Shown here one piece after another: positions 23,058 to 32,736 of a DNA stretch of 36,480 nucleotides (positions are counted from its first letter, which is position 1; every line of letters begins with the position of its first letter). Position numbers and translations under genes: made by a program. Source of the DNA: a virus; IMG/VR virus record IMGVR_UViG_3300048921_000087, positions 1 through 36,480 of that record. The stretch is one strand, 5' to 3'. The notes under the pieces were generated by a model. That model did no database searches and was not told the origin of the DNA. It saw only the letters and a program-made list of their open reading frames with translations.

Positions 23058-23649
23058 CCTGCTGCCGCCAGGCTCCTCCCCACTTGAGCGCCGCGCCGCG
23101 GAGGCATGTTCCGCCGTTAGCGATCTTAACGTGCCACTGCGCGACCTATGGAATCCGGATAAATGCCCGGTTGTTTTTCTACCCTACCTTGCCTGGGCGT
23201 TTTCGGTCGATCGGTGGGATGAAAAATGGACGGCAGCAGAGAAGCGCAAATCCGTTAAAGACGCCTTTTACATCCACCGCCGGAAAGGGACGGTCGCGGC
23301 CATTAATCGCGTGATCGAAAACATGGGATACACCATGACGATCGAGGAATGGTGGGAAGTTGCCGACCCTGCCGGCACGTTTCGTTTAACGATTGACGTG
23401 ATGGACATCGGGATAACCGCCGAAATTGTAAACGAGTTGGAGCGGCTAATTGGCGATGCCAAACCAGTCAGCCGCCATATCTGGCAACTGAGCTTGAGCA
23501 CCAGAACAAACTGCCTGGTGTACTCCGCAGTCAGCATCCACGACGGCGATATCGTGACTGTTTACCCGGCCAACTATGAACCGGACGACAGCATTAAATA
23601 CAACGGCATTCCGCGCTTTGGCGGCAGCTATCACTACTCCGGGAAATAA
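23050..23649 (+). CDS. I: Tail protein gpI
   Basis: A 199-residue gpI homologue (P2: 176): LPPGSSPLERRAAEAC, LRDLWNPDKCPVVFLPYLAW and YIHRRKGTVAAI are typical. It links the baseplate to the tail fibres. The start at ATG 23050 overlaps J, in preference to an in-frame start at 22978. The C-terminus (IPRFGGSYHYSGK) is the usual join to fibre genes. Confidence 0.94.
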   Translation: MNSLLPPGSSPLERRAAEACSAVSDLNVPLRDLWNPDKCPVVFLPYLAWAFSVDRWDEKWTAAEKRKSVKDAFYIHRRKGTVAAINRVIENMGYTMTIEEWWEVADPAGTFRLTIDVMDIGITAEIVNELERLIGDAKPVSRHIWQLSLSTRTNCLVYSAVSIHDGDIVTVYPANYEPDDSIKYNGIPRFGGSYHYSGK

Positions 23650-23650
23650 C

Positions 23651-25468
23651 ATGGCTGAATTAAGAGAAGAGGCAAAGTGGGAAGATTCGATATATCAGAT
23701 CAAGCGCGGAGATGAAGTGTCCGGCGGCCGTGATGGTATTGCGAACATTCCGACAAGGCAGTTGGCAAACCGCACCGCGGCATTAAAAAATGACGTGGAT
23801 AAATTAAACACGTCAGTGATGAGTGATGCGAAAATATACGATAGCCCTGAAGAGGCACAGCGCGCCGTCACTGACGGCATCGAAACCCGCCGGTTGTTTA
23901 CGATCAACTCCCCCATTACTAACTATTGGGTAGAGCAATACGAGAACGTAGACGGGGTTGTCACGCCGACGGGAAAGAAAATTGTCACGGCAGCATTCGT
24001 TGAGGCTGTAGAGTTGCTGGCCTCGGCGACCGACAAGCGCACGCGTGGCTTGCTGACAATGCCCCGCTCAAAAAAACCGGTCGATTTTGTCAGCCGACAG
24101 GGTAAGAGCATGTTCTCAATCAATGAGAACAGTGAAAAAGAGATGCCTGGTAAAACCTTCTCCGATTACATGAATATTCTGCGAGAACTGATTATCGGCC
24201 CATCTGCATTACGCCGCACCCGTCCGGGGTATCTGTTTAATCTGGTCACGGGAGGAAAGCGCCTGCTGGCCGTCCGCGATGATAGCGCAGGCACGCTTGA
24301 ATATCGCGGCATTCCGATGGAAACACATATCGGGCTGCTGCAGAACACGCTTGGCGGCTTCGGTGACTCCTTAACGGATAACGGTCGCAATCCAGTCGAA
24401 GCTGGTAAGCCGCGCGGATGGACGTATAACGCACGTTCGTGGCAAGTATGGGCTTCCATGTTCAGCGGCGGACGAATTAAATATATCGGACAATGGGCAA
24501 CAGGTGGCTATACAAATGCCGATATGATCCGAGATCAGTTAAAACCCGCAATAGCGGCAAAACCTCGGTTTATCACATACCTCGGTAGCCGTAATGACGT
24601 CATTCAAAAAAATAGCGACGGCAGCTTTAAATTCTCAATAGCGGAAATAAAAGGAAACATTAAATATATTCTGAACGAATTCAGAAAGAACGGAATTATC
24701 CCTATTGTATGTTCGATGGCTGCTCAAAATAACGAAGACCCAGAACTGAAGGGCCGTGAAAATGCGCTTAATGCATTTCTACATGCATTCTCAATTGAGC
24801 AGGGGTTTCCGTTCGTTAATATGCGTGCCGCGACAGTTGACCCTGTAACTGATGGATGGAAACCGGGCTATAACGGTGTGCTGCCGAATGGGCAGCCAGA
24901 CCCATCACACCCTGTCTCACTAGGATCATTTCACATGGGTAAAACGCTAGCTGAGGCAGTGGAGCCGTACACAATGCCGGTATATCCACAGCTCGCGATT
25001 GCCAACCCTGCGACCGCCGGCGGGCCAAATGCCATTGTTAACCCGCTGTTTCTGGACGTCGCCGCGAGTGTGCCCGCAGGCTGGACAGTGGAGGCTGGCA
25101 GCATCGCTATTTCGACAGACCCCGCTGTCGTCGGTAACGTCCTCACCGTAACAGGCGTGGGAACAACAATTGCGCGGGTATCGCAAACTGTGATCGTTAC
25201 GCCGGGTGAAAAACGCACATTCAGTTTCAGAGTAAAAACCGACGTTACAGATAAAAACTCAACAGCCTGTTATCTCGAAGCGAACGACGAATTCAAAACG
25301 AATCTCGCAGGGATTAGAACGTGGAATCACTCAACAGGTGAATTTATGACATTCAGCTACGACATTATTGTCCCAGTAAATGTCACGAAAATTACCGTCA
25401 TTATCGCAGCTAATATGGCAACCATCGGTGTTGGTCAAATGGGTTTATTAAAACAGGAGGCAGTATGA
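23651..25468 (+). CDS. Tail fibre with SGNH/GDSL esterase domain
   Basis: A 605-residue protein. The N-terminus is a phage fibre attachment segment (EAKWEDSIYQIKRGDEVSGG, IANIPTRQLANRTAALK). Residues about 230-440 form an SGNH hydrolase: GDSL with Ser240, LGSRND with Asn315 (block III), and DPSH with Asp417 and His420. The C-terminal 145 residues look like a carbohydrate-binding beta-sandwich. The likely role is removal of acyl groups from surface polysaccharide during adsorption, as in other phage fibres with this fold; the substrate is unknown. It stands where P2 has gene H, directly after I, so the fibre locus has been rebuilt. Overlaps the next gene by four bases. Confidence 0.88.
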   Translation: MAELREEAKWEDSIYQIKRGDEVSGGRDGIANIPTRQLANRTAALKNDVDKLNTSVMSDAKIYDSPEEAQRAVTDGIETRRLFTINSPITNYWVEQYENVDGVVTPTGKKIVTAAFVEAVELLASATDKRTRGLLTMPRSKKPVDFVSRQGKSMFSINENSEKEMPGKTFSDYMNILRELIIGPSALRRTRPGYLFNLVTGGKRLLAVRDDSAGTLEYRGIPMETHIGLLQNTLGGFGDSLTDNGRNPVEAGKPRGWTYNARSWQVWASMFSGGRIKYIGQWATGGYTNADMIRDQLKPAIAAKPRFITYLGSRNDVIQKNSDGSFKFSIAEIKGNIKYILNEFRKNGIIPIVCSMAAQNNEDPELKGRENALNAFLHAFSIEQGFPFVNMRAATVDPVTDGWKPGYNGVLPNGQPDPSHPVSLGSFHMGKTLAEAVEPYTMPVYPQLAIANPATAGGPNAIVNPLFLDVAASVPAGWTVEAGSIAISTDPAVVGNVLTVTGVGTTIARVSQTVIVTPGEKRTFSFRVKTDVTDKNSTACYLEANDEFKTNLAGIRTWNHSTGEFMTFSYDIIVPVNVTKITVIIAANMATIGVGQMGLLKQEAV

Positions 25469-26181
25469 TTATTATTTGTGATGGCGTCGTTAATGCCAGT
25501 GATTTGGAATTAGCTGAGCCGGAAATGCTGCTGAATGACGATGCCAGCCTCGCCACATACGGTATGCAAGATAAATACGATTCCAGCGGAAATGCCCGCG
25601 ACCTAGTGACAGAGAACGATTTTACCAAGCGCGGAATGATCGCTGTTGCTGACTCGGCGCATGGCGCTGATACGGGCATTATCGAAACTGACGAAATGAC
25701 GTTTGCTATATGCATCAATATGAATCTGCCGGCAGTCTCAGGCCGAATTTTCTCTAACTTTTATCCTGGTGTAGCACCATTTTCAGGTATTCAATTGCGC
25801 ATTGAACCGAATGGTGCGCTGATTTTGCAGGTTGCCACTGGAGATATTAACAACGGGCAGGCAGGAACAATTTCTGTGACATCAGTGGAGCACGGCGGCG
25901 CGGTAGGTGGTTGGACGCGATTCACTGTCACAGTCTCAAACACTGAGGCTTCTATAACACGCTCCGGCGGTGAGCGCAGGGCAACACCGATTGCCAAGCG
26001 ATCCAAGTCAGCTCGCCCGTTAATTCTTAATGGTGCTCCCAGCCCCGAGCAAAATATGGGGTTGCCTGGCACGTGGGGATGCTTCGCTGCGTATGACCGC
26101 GTATTGACTGCCGAAGATCAGAAAGATAAACGCGACAAAATCAAGACGATCATGAGCCTGCGTGGCGAATTCGTTAATTAA
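25465..26181 (+). CDS. Lectin-like (LamG/concanavalin-type) fibre accessory protein
   Basis: A 238-residue protein, mostly beta strands, with the pattern of a concanavalin A-like jelly roll (MTFAICINMNLP, SGIQLRIEPNGALILQVA, WTRFTVTVSNTEASITRSG, GCFAAYDRVLTAEDQ). It probably binds glycans at the tail tip or assists the preceding fibre. It starts ATGA-coupled to the hydrolase fibre, so the two are likely made together. No closer family recognised. Confidence 0.65.
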   Translation: MIIICDGVVNASDLELAEPEMLLNDDASLATYGMQDKYDSSGNARDLVTENDFTKRGMIAVADSAHGADTGIIETDEMTFAICINMNLPAVSGRIFSNFYPGVAPFSGIQLRIEPNGALILQVATGDINNGQAGTISVTSVEHGGAVGGWTRFTVTVSNTEASITRSGGERRATPIAKRSKSARPLILNGAPSPEQNMGLPGTWGCFAAYDRVLTAEDQKDKRDKIKTIMSLRGEFVN

Positions 26182-26192
26182 CAGGTGGGGAT

Positions 26193-27362
26193 ATGGCCGA
26201 TAAAAAGTTTCTCACGCTGATCACTGCCGCTGGAGCGGAACGCATAGCGAATGCCGCAGCTACCGGCAAGCCGGTAGCCATCGCAGAAATGGCCGTTGGC
26301 GATGGTGGCGGCCTTTTGTCGATGCCAAACGCTGGCAGCGCCAGTCTGATCAAAGAGCAGTACCGCGGCGCGCTGAATAAGCTGGTGATCGCTGACAGTG
26401 ACGCCAGCGTCATTGAGGCTGAAATGATTATGCCGCCACAAATTGGCGGCTTCTGGCTTCGCGAGTTGGCGCTATATGCCGAGGATGGCGAATGCATTGC
26501 CGTTGGCAACATGCCGGAAACCTATAAGCCATTGCTGGCAGAAGGTTCCGGCCGCTTCCAAATCATCAGGATGCAGTTGAAAGTTAGCAGCACGGCGGCG
26601 GTGGAACTGATTGCTGATCCGTCTGTTGTTTTGGTAACGGTCGAAGACGTCAATACTCTGGAAGAAAAGGTCAAAGACTACACCGATGATCAATTGTCAG
26701 ACCATGAGCAATCGCGTAACCACCCAGACGCCACGTTAGAAGCCAAAGGCTTTACTCAATTGAGCAGCGCCACGGACAGCGACAGCGAAGAACTAGCCGC
26801 AACGCCGGCAGCAATCAAAGCTGCCATCGCGACTGCTATACGTCAGGCATGGGAGTTGGATAACCCGGTCGGCACCTCCCGACTGTTTAACCAGAGCCTT
26901 AATCCTAACGAACGCTGGCCGTGGTCGCAGTGGGAGTATGCAGGCGAACATCTGACGATCAGAACGGCAAAAGCAGATGGTTCCGACGTAGGCACCCAGG
27001 GTGGCAGCGATACCGTGACCATTGCGCGAGCCAACCTGCCGCAGTCAGTGCTGAATGTGTCGGGAAGCACAAGCGAGCAAGGGGCGCAAACGCTGCAAAC
27101 AACGTCAGCTGGTAGGCACAGGCATCAGGGAGGAATGTCCGCGCCCGGCGAGGCGTGGGACGACGATTATATTGTCGGCTCCGACAACGACAGCCACAGA
27201 AAACGCAACTACACAAGCGAGGCTGAAGACCATATCCACGAGGCCACCGTACCGGCGCACGTTCATACCGTTTGGGCGCAAACGGAAGCACTCGGCCAGG
27301 GACAGGCGATCAGCGTTGTCGAACGCCACAAGCTACAAATGTTGTGGCACCGTGTAGCATAA
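26193..27362 (+). CDS. H: gpH-type tail fibre
   Basis: A 389-residue fibre. The N-terminal 150 residues match the P2 gpH baseplate-attachment domain: FLTLITAAGAERIANAAATG, VAIAEMAVGDGGG, PPQIGGFWLRELALYAEDGE and LPETYKPLLAEGSGR-like sequence. The middle holds KGFTQLSSATDSDSEELAATP. The C-terminus is His-rich (AGRHRHQGG, DHIHEA, PAHVHT) like trimeric tail-collar fibres, and is shorter than P2 H (669). AGGTGGGG precedes ATG 26193. No gpG-type fibre chaperone follows, which is unusual for a P2-like locus. Confidence 0.88.
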   Translation: MADKKFLTLITAAGAERIANAAATGKPVAIAEMAVGDGGGLLSMPNAGSASLIKEQYRGALNKLVIADSDASVIEAEMIMPPQIGGFWLRELALYAEDGECIAVGNMPETYKPLLAEGSGRFQIIRMQLKVSSTAAVELIADPSVVLVTVEDVNTLEEKVKDYTDDQLSDHEQSRNHPDATLEAKGFTQLSSATDSDSEELAATPAAIKAAIATAIRQAWELDNPVGTSRLFNQSLNPNERWPWSQWEYAGEHLTIRTAKADGSDVGTQGGSDTVTIARANLPQSVLNVSGSTSEQGAQTLQTTSAGRHRHQGGMSAPGEAWDDDYIVGSDNDSHRKRNYTSEAEDHIHEATVPAHVHTVWAQTEALGQGQAISVVERHKLQMLWHRVA

Positions 27363-27385
27363 GCCCCACTCCGGGGCTTCATTTT
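27361..27385 (+). terminator. Rho-independent terminator after the fibre genes
   Basis: AAGCCCC (27361-27367) and GGGGCTT (27373-27379) form a 7-bp stem with loop ACTCC, followed by CATTTTTT. It ends the V-to-H late operon before the F promoter. Confidence 0.88.
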
Positions 27386-27460
27386 TTCCTGCAGCACAGC
27401 CATCATTAACTGTGTTGGACATACCGGCAAACATAGACGCACACGGCAATTCTCTTGGCC

Positions 27461-27482
27461 ATTGTGCCAGCTTCCACACAAT
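27461..27482 (+). promoter_or_regulatory. Ogr-binding dyad for the FI operon
   Basis: ATTGTG and CACAAT flank a 10-base centre (TGT-N12-ACA), nearly identical to the dyad at 14158. CCATAG at 27517-27522, 56 bases from the start of the dyad, is the -10 candidate. It should drive FI, FII, E/E', T, U and D. Confidence 0.82.
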
Positions 27483-27552
27483 GCCCAGCGCATGCACTTG
27501 ACGCCATCAGCGAACACCATAGCGGAGAAACCTTAACCCGGAGATCCGCCCG

Positions 27553-28728
27553 ATGGCTGAAGATTATCATCATGGCGTTCGTGTCCTCGAAATTAACGAG
27601 GGCACCCGCACAATCACAACCGTAAGCACCGCAATTGTGGGGATGGTCTGCACCGCCGACGATGCCGATGCTGCGGCCTTCCCGCTCAACACCCCTGTAT
27701 TGCTGACCGACGTCCTGGCTGCCAGCGGCAAGGCCGGAGAAACCGGCACCCTCGCCCGCTCCCTGGACGCCATCGCCGACCAGGCAAAACCTGTTACCGT
27801 TGTTATCCGCGTCGAGCAAGGTGACACCGAGGCGGAAACCACAACCAACATCATTGGCGGCGTCGACGCCACCACGGGCAAGAAAACCGGCATGAAAGCC
27901 CTCCTGGCTGCGCAAAGTCTGTTAGGCGTGAAGCCGCGTATTTTGGGTGTGCCTGGTCACGACAGTAAGGCCGTCGCCACTGAATTGCTGTCAGTAGCAC
28001 AAAGCTTGCGCGCATTCGCCTACCTGAGCGCCTATGGCTGCAAGACGGTTTCCGAAGCTATCGCCTATCGCGAGAACTTCAGCCAGCGCGAGGCCATGCT
28101 GATCTGGCCAGACTTTTTGAGTTGGGACACTGTGACCAATGCAGACGCGACGGCGTTCGCAACCGCTCGCGCATTAGGGCTGCGCGCTAAAATTGATCAG
28201 CAGACGGGTTGGCACAAAACGCTGTCAAACGTCGGCGTTAATGGCGTGACCGGCATCAGTGCAGATGTGTTTTGGGATCTGCAAGACAGCGCCACCGATG
28301 CCAGCCTGCTGAACAAGAACGATGTCACCACGCTGATCCGCAAGGATGGCTATAAGTTCTGGGGCTCCCGCACCTGTTCCGATGATCCATTGTTCCAGTT
28401 TGAAAACTACACCCGCACTGCGCAGGTGTTGGCGGACACAATGGCAGAGGCGCACATGTGGGCCGTTGACATGCCACTGCACCCGTCACTGGCCAAAGAT
28501 ATCCTGGAAGGCATCAAGGCCAAATTCCGTGAGCTGAAATCAGCCGGCTACATCATCGACGGCAACGCCTGGATCGATGACGCAGCGAACGATAAAGACA
28601 CGCTGAAAGCCGGGAAACTGGTCATTGATTACGACTATACGCCGGTACCACCGCTGGAAAATCTGCTGTTACGCCAGCGCATCACTGATCAGTACCTGGT
28701 CAATTTCACCCAGAACGTGAACAGCTAA
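27553..28728 (+). CDS. FI: Tail sheath protein gpFI
   Basis: A 391-residue contractile sheath (P2: 396). Landmarks: the start [26 protein letters not shown] family pattern, [39 protein letters not shown], and [15 protein letters not shown] at the end. It polymerises around the tube and contracts on infection. CCGGAGAT precedes the ATG. Confidence 0.97.
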   Translation: MAEDYHHGVRVLEINEGTRTITTVSTAIVGMVCTADDADAAAFPLNTPVLLTDVLAASGKAGETGTLARSLDAIADQAKPVTVVIRVEQGDTEAETTTNIIGGVDATTGKKTGMKALLAAQSLLGVKPRILGVPGHDSKAVATELLSVAQSLRAFAYLSAYGCKTVSEAIAYRENFSQREAMLIWPDFLSWDTVTNADATAFATARALGLRAKIDQQTGWHKTLSNVGVNGVTGISADVFWDLQDSATDASLLNKNDVTTLIRKDGYKFWGSRTCSDDPLFQFENYTRTAQVLADTMAEAHMWAVDMPLHPSLAKDILEGIKAKFRELKSAGYIIDGNAWIDDAANDKDTLKAGKLVIDYDYTPVPPLENLLLRQRITDQYLVNFTQNVNS

Positions 28729-28738
28729 GGGGTACGCA

Positions 28739-29254
28739 ATGGCCTTACCACGCAAATTGAAATACCTGAACCTCTTCAATGAGGGGAACAACTGGCAGGG
28801 GATCGTTGAATCACTGACGCTGCCAAAGCTGACGCGCAAGCTTGAGAACTACCGCGGCGGCGGCATGAGCGGTAGCGCCAAAGTCGATCTGGGGTTGGAT
28901 GACGACGCGCTTGATATTGAATGGACAATTGGCGGCATCGAAGCACTGCCGATTAAGCAGATGGGCGTTGCAAAACTGGATGGCGTCATGCTGCGTTATA
29001 CCGGCTCAATTCAGCGCGACGACACTGGCGAAGTGCAGGCGGTCGAAGCGGTGATCCGCGGCCGCCATAAAGAGCTGGATTTTGGCGAGCACAAGCAGGG
29101 CGAAAACTCGACCACAAAAATTTCTACCGCGGTGACCTACTTCAAGTTGACCATCGCAGGCGAAGAAATTTGCGAGATCGATACGGTGAACATGATCGAG
29201 AGCTTTGGCGGAATCGACCGCCTGGCTGAGCACCGACAAGCCATCGGCCTGTAA
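28739..29254 (+). CDS. FII: Tail tube protein gpFII
   Basis: A 171-residue inner tube protein (P2: 172): MALPRKLKYLNLFNEGNNWQ, KLENYRGGGMSGSAKVDLG and KLTIAGEEICEIDTVNMI are characteristic. It starts 10 bases after FI in the same operon. Confidence 0.97.
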   Translation: MALPRKLKYLNLFNEGNNWQGIVESLTLPKLTRKLENYRGGGMSGSAKVDLGLDDDALDIEWTIGGIEALPIKQMGVAKLDGVMLRYTGSIQRDDTGEVQAVEAVIRGRHKELDFGEHKQGENSTTKISTAVTYFKLTIAGEEICEIDTVNMIESFGGIDRLAEHRQAIGL

Positions 29255-29261
29255 TTCCTGC

Positions 29262-29290
29262 GGCGCCGGAACGCCGGCGCCCTCTTCTTT
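29262..29290 (+). terminator. Strong hairpin between FII and E, likely attenuator
   Basis: GGCGCCGG (29262-29269) and CCGGCGCC (29274-29281) form a perfect 8-bp stem with loop AACG, followed by CTCTTCTTT. The U-rich tail is interrupted, so it probably cuts expression of E/T relative to the sheath and tube rather than ending the operon. Confidence 0.65.
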
Positions 29291-29314
29291 CTGAAAATCG
29301 TGGAGCACAATCAA

Positions 29315-29605
29315 ATGACCGAACCGACTAAGGTGACACTGGACACCCCAATTCAGCGCGGCAAGACCGAAATCACCGAGATCACACTAACTAAGCCTCA
29401 GTCTGGCGCGCTGCGTGGTGTGAAGCTGGCCGACCTACTGGAAATGGATTATTCAGCGGTGGCAACCGTATTGCCGCGCGTTTCCACACCGTCACTGACG
29501 CCGCAGGAAATCAGCGAAATGGATCCGGCTGACTTTACGCAACTGGCCGGCGGCATCGTCAGTTTTTTGTTGCCGAAATCGGCGCTGGAATCCCGGCCGG
29601 TTTAA
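29315..29605 (+). CDS. E: Tail assembly protein gpE
   Basis: A 96-residue gpE homologue (P2: 91). It begins MTEPTKVTLDTPIQRGKTEI and contains LRGVKLADLLEMDYSAV and MDPADFTQLAGGIVSFL. With its frameshifted form E+E' it acts as a tape-measure chaperone pair, like lambda G/GT. TGGAG at 29301-29305 serves ATG 29315, so an in-frame GTG at 29300 is rejected. Confidence 0.93.
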   Translation: MTEPTKVTLDTPIQRGKTEITEITLTKPQSGALRGVKLADLLEMDYSAVATVLPRVSTPSLTPQEISEMDPADFTQLAGGIVSFLLPKSALESRPV

Positions 29606-29739
29606 CCGTTGAAGACCTGATGGCGGATATCGCCGCCATCTTCCACTGGCCGCCGTCGGAAATGTACCCGTTCACCTTAACCGAACTTTGGGACTGGCGG
29701 CACCGGGCACTGATTCGAAGCGGAGAAAGTGATGAGTGA
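29569..29739 (+). CDS. E': gpE' part of E+E', made by -1 frameshift
   Basis: The slippery heptamer T_TTT_TTG at 29563-29569 lies in frame with E. A -1 shift continues into an open frame of 56 codons (VAEIGAGIPAGLTVEDLMAD, then IFHWPPSEMYPFTLTELWDW) ending at 29739. The fusion is about 141 residues, against 142 for P2 E+E', and P2 uses the same kind of TTTTTTG slip. It overlaps the T start. Confidence 0.9.
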   Translation, partial: VAEIGAGIPAGLTVEDLMADIAAIFHWPPSEMYPFTLTELWDWRHRALIRSGESDE

Positions 29740-32275
29740 CCGCAATCTAAGACTGCAGGTTATCCTGAACGCGGTGGACAAAATCACCCGCCCCTTTAAG
29801 ACTATGCAGGCCAGCAATAAAGCGCTGGCCGCTGCCGTCAAAAACTCCCGTGATGAACTGAAGCGACTGAGCGCCGCTGGCGACCAGGTGAACACCTTCA
29901 ATTCGCTGCAGGCGACCATTAAGAAAACAGCCGACGAGCTGGCTGGCGCCAAGCTGAAAGCCCAGATGATGACGCGTGAAATGGGCGCGCTTGAGAACCC
30001 CACCAAAAAGCAGACAAAAGCCCTGGAGGATCAGTGGCGCGCGGTAGACCGACTGGAGCAAAGGCAAAAGAGTGAAGTCGCTCAAATGGGCCGGGTACGC
30101 TCCGAGCTTTACCGCATGGGGGTATCTGCCACGGATGGCGCCGGTGCTACAAACAGAATCGCCAACGAAACAGCCCGCTATAACCGGCTGCTGCAGGAGC
30201 AGGAGCGCCAACTAAAACGCGCTGGCGAGCAACAGCGCAGAATGAACGACGCAAAAGCGCAATATGACAAAACCAGAGAGCTGAGAAACAACATCGCGGG
30301 AACCGGGGCGGCAACTGTTGCATCAGGTGTGGCTATGGGTGCCCCTGTTTTAGCGGCAGTGAAAACCTATAGCGCCATCGAAGATGCAATGAAGGGCGTG
30401 GCCAAGCAGGTTAACCCTCTTTTGGATGACAAAGGGGGCCGTACAGCCAAATATTATGAAATGCAAAAAGCTATCAAAGCTGCTGCCGAACAACTACCCA
30501 TGGAAAATGGCGCTGTCGATTTTGCGTCACTGGTCGAGGGCGGCGCCAGAATGGGAGTCGCGAGCGATAAAGATCCTTGGTCTAAACAGAAAGCCGATCT
30601 GCTTGGGTTCGCAATGACTGCGGCAAAAGCGGCCAAAGCATTCGAGCTACCTGCTGATCAGCTAGCTGACGACCTGGGGAAAATAGCATTCCTCTACCAT
30701 GTTCCAACTCAACGGATTGAAGAGCTTGGCGATGCCCTGAACTACCTGGACGATAACGCCCAATCAAAAGGCGCCGACATCATTAACGTCCTACAGCGTA
30801 TGGGTGACGTGGCCGACAAGCTGGACTACAAACAGGCGGCCGCACTGGCTTCAACCTTCCTTACGCTGGGAACTCCGGCAGAGGTGGCGGCTTCAGCAAG
30901 CAAAGCTATGATTCGTGAATTGGGTATTGCTTCAATGCAAGGGAAGCGCTTTATTCAGGGTATGGACCTATTGGGGCTGAACGCAAAAGACCTGGAAAAA
31001 GGCATAGCGACAAATGCGGTGGGTACTATCAAGGATGTGTTATCGCGTATTAAGCGACTTCCAGATTCGCAACATCTCAGTGCTATGACAATGCTATTCG
31101 GTAAGGAATTCGGGGACGATGCGGCCAAGTTGGCAAATAACATTGGCGAGCTGGATCGGCAGTTGGCACTGGTGGAGGGTGGCCAGGCAAAAGGCTCAAT
31201 GCAAAAGGAATCAAATATCGATAAAGATTCCCTGTCGTCTCAATACTTGCTGCTCAAAACCGGCCTTGCCAATATGTTTAGCGACTTAGGCCAACAACTG
31301 CGCACGCCATTGATGGACATTATCAACTGGTTCAAAGGTGCCATTGGATGGACTCGCCGCCTGATTGAATCACACCCTAAATTGGCCGCAGGATTCATGA
31401 AAACAGCAGCTGCAGTGACTGCTATCACTGTGGCATTTGGCGGGCTCATGCTCGGTGTTGCGGCAATTCTGGGGCCATTTGCTCTACTCCGTTTTGCCTT
31501 AGCCATGCTCGGAATTAAGGGGCCGTCAATAATGCTTATCTTGGCAAGATCGATTAAAGGAGTTGGCTTAGCTATTGTCTGGATGGGGAGAATGATGCTT
31601 GCGAATCCAATCCTCGCAGTAGCTTCAGCAATAGCCGCCGCAGCAATCTATATCTGGATGAATTGGGACACCCTGGGGCCGAAAATAAAAAGACTTTGGG
31701 ACAGCATCAGTGCATATACCAGCGAGAAATGGCAGGCCATCAAGGATTATATTTCTGGCGTATGGACAAGCATAAGCGTCAAAGCCAGCGAAACCTGGGA
31801 AGAAATAAAACGGGCGGCCAGTAGCGCGGCTGAAAAAATTGGCATTGGCCTGAAGCGAGGACTGGACGTTATCACCGCCCCACTGCGCGCCGTCATGGAT
31901 GGCTTTAAATGGTTGCTTGAAAAGCTGGACCTGTTGCCGCAAAAAAACGAGGCATTAGCCCAGACGAATGAGTTGCTAAAAAATAACCCCATCGCCCAGA
32001 AATATGGTTCGGTGGGCGAGCCGGCACCAACAGGTTACACGGCCAATGATATGGCCATTCGTTTTACCGGCTCCAGCATGAAACCAGTTAAGGCTCCAAG
32101 CGGCGGTAATTTCTACTATCAGCCGAAGATCGATCTCAGTGTTGATGCCAGGAATAACCAGAACGGCAAAGCTGTTGCAACAGATGCTGTGAAAGCGCTC
32201 CGGGAGCACATGCAAAAAGACGCGGCCAAGGCGCGCAGTAATTTTTCAGATCGAGATCTGGGGTGGGAATTATGA
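29732..32275 (+). CDS. T: Tape measure protein gpT
   Basis: A 847-residue tape measure (P2: 815) that sets tail length. The N-terminus is helical and charged (RNLRLQVILNAVDKITRPFKTMQASN, coiled coil to about 190). Hydrophobic segments follow (PVLAAVKTYSA; AVTAITVAFGGLMLGVAAIL and later ones at about 560-660), with Trp-rich repeats (about 660-690) and a C-terminal head-proximal part. ATG 29732 is inside the E' end (GTGATGAGTGA). Confidence 0.94.
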   Translation: MSDRNLRLQVILNAVDKITRPFKTMQASNKALAAAVKNSRDELKRLSAAGDQVNTFNSLQATIKKTADELAGAKLKAQMMTREMGALENPTKKQTKALEDQWRAVDRLEQRQKSEVAQMGRVRSELYRMGVSATDGAGATNRIANETARYNRLLQEQERQLKRAGEQQRRMNDAKAQYDKTRELRNNIAGTGAATVASGVAMGAPVLAAVKTYSAIEDAMKGVAKQVNPLLDDKGGRTAKYYEMQKAIKAAAEQLPMENGAVDFASLVEGGARMGVASDKDPWSKQKADLLGFAMTAAKAAKAFELPADQLADDLGKIAFLYHVPTQRIEELGDALNYLDDNAQSKGADIINVLQRMGDVADKLDYKQAAALASTFLTLGTPAEVAASASKAMIRELGIASMQGKRFIQGMDLLGLNAKDLEKGIATNAVGTIKDVLSRIKRLPDSQHLSAMTMLFGKEFGDDAAKLANNIGELDRQLALVEGGQAKGSMQKESNIDKDSLSSQYLLLKTGLANMFSDLGQQLRTPLMDIINWFKGAIGWTRRLIESHPKLAAGFMKTAAAVTAITVAFGGLMLGVAAILGPFALLRFALAMLGIKGPSIMLILARSIKGVGLAIVWMGRMMLANPILAVASAIAAAAIYIWMNWDTLGPKIKRLWDSISAYTSEKWQAIKDYISGVWTSISVKASETWEEIKRAASSAAEKIGIGLKRGLDVITAPLRAVMDGFKWLLEKLDLLPQKNEALAQTNELLKNNPIAQKYGSVGEPAPTGYTANDMAIRFTGSSMKPVKAPSGGNFYYQPKIDLSVDARNNQNGKAVATDAVKALREHMQKDAAKARSNFSDRDLGWEL

Positions 32276-32736
32276 TGATGGCACTCGGGTTATACGTCTT
32301 TATGCTTGAAACGGTCCCCTATCAGGAGCTGCAGCATCAAATGGCCTGGCGCTACCCAACTAACAATCGAGTGGGGAAACGGCCCTCAGCGCAATATGTG
32401 GGCCCAGAAAACGACGTCATTACACTCAGCGGCGTGTTGCTACCGGAAATCACCGGCGGACGCCTGTCATTGCTGGCCCTGCAAACAATCGCCGATCTGG
32501 GTAAGGCGTGGTCTTTGCTGGATGGTAGCGGGACCATTTACGGGATGTTTGTCATTGAAGGGCTGGATCTTAACAAGTCCGTATTCTTCAAGGATGGCGG
32601 CGCCCGGCGCATTGAGTTCACGCTTAAGTTAAAGCGCGTGGATGATGACCTGGGCACAATGCTCGGCGACCTGCAGGAACAACTGAGCATCATGAAAGAC
32701 CAGGCGGCAACAGCTATTGGAGGGCTTCTTTCATGA
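32272..32736 (+). CDS. U: Tail protein gpU
   Basis: A 154-residue gpU homologue (P2: 159): LGLYVFMLETVPYQELQHQM, WRYPTNNRVGKRPSAQYVG, ITLSGVLLPEITGG and SVFFKDGGARRIEFTLKLKRVD. It is a tail/baseplate component. ATG 32272 overlaps the T stop; GGGTGGGA serves it. Overlaps D by four bases. Confidence 0.95.
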   Translation: MMMALGLYVFMLETVPYQELQHQMAWRYPTNNRVGKRPSAQYVGPENDVITLSGVLLPEITGGRLSLLALQTIADLGKAWSLLDGSGTIYGMFVIEGLDLNKSVFFKDGGARRIEFTLKLKRVDDDLGTMLGDLQEQLSIMKDQAATAIGGLLS

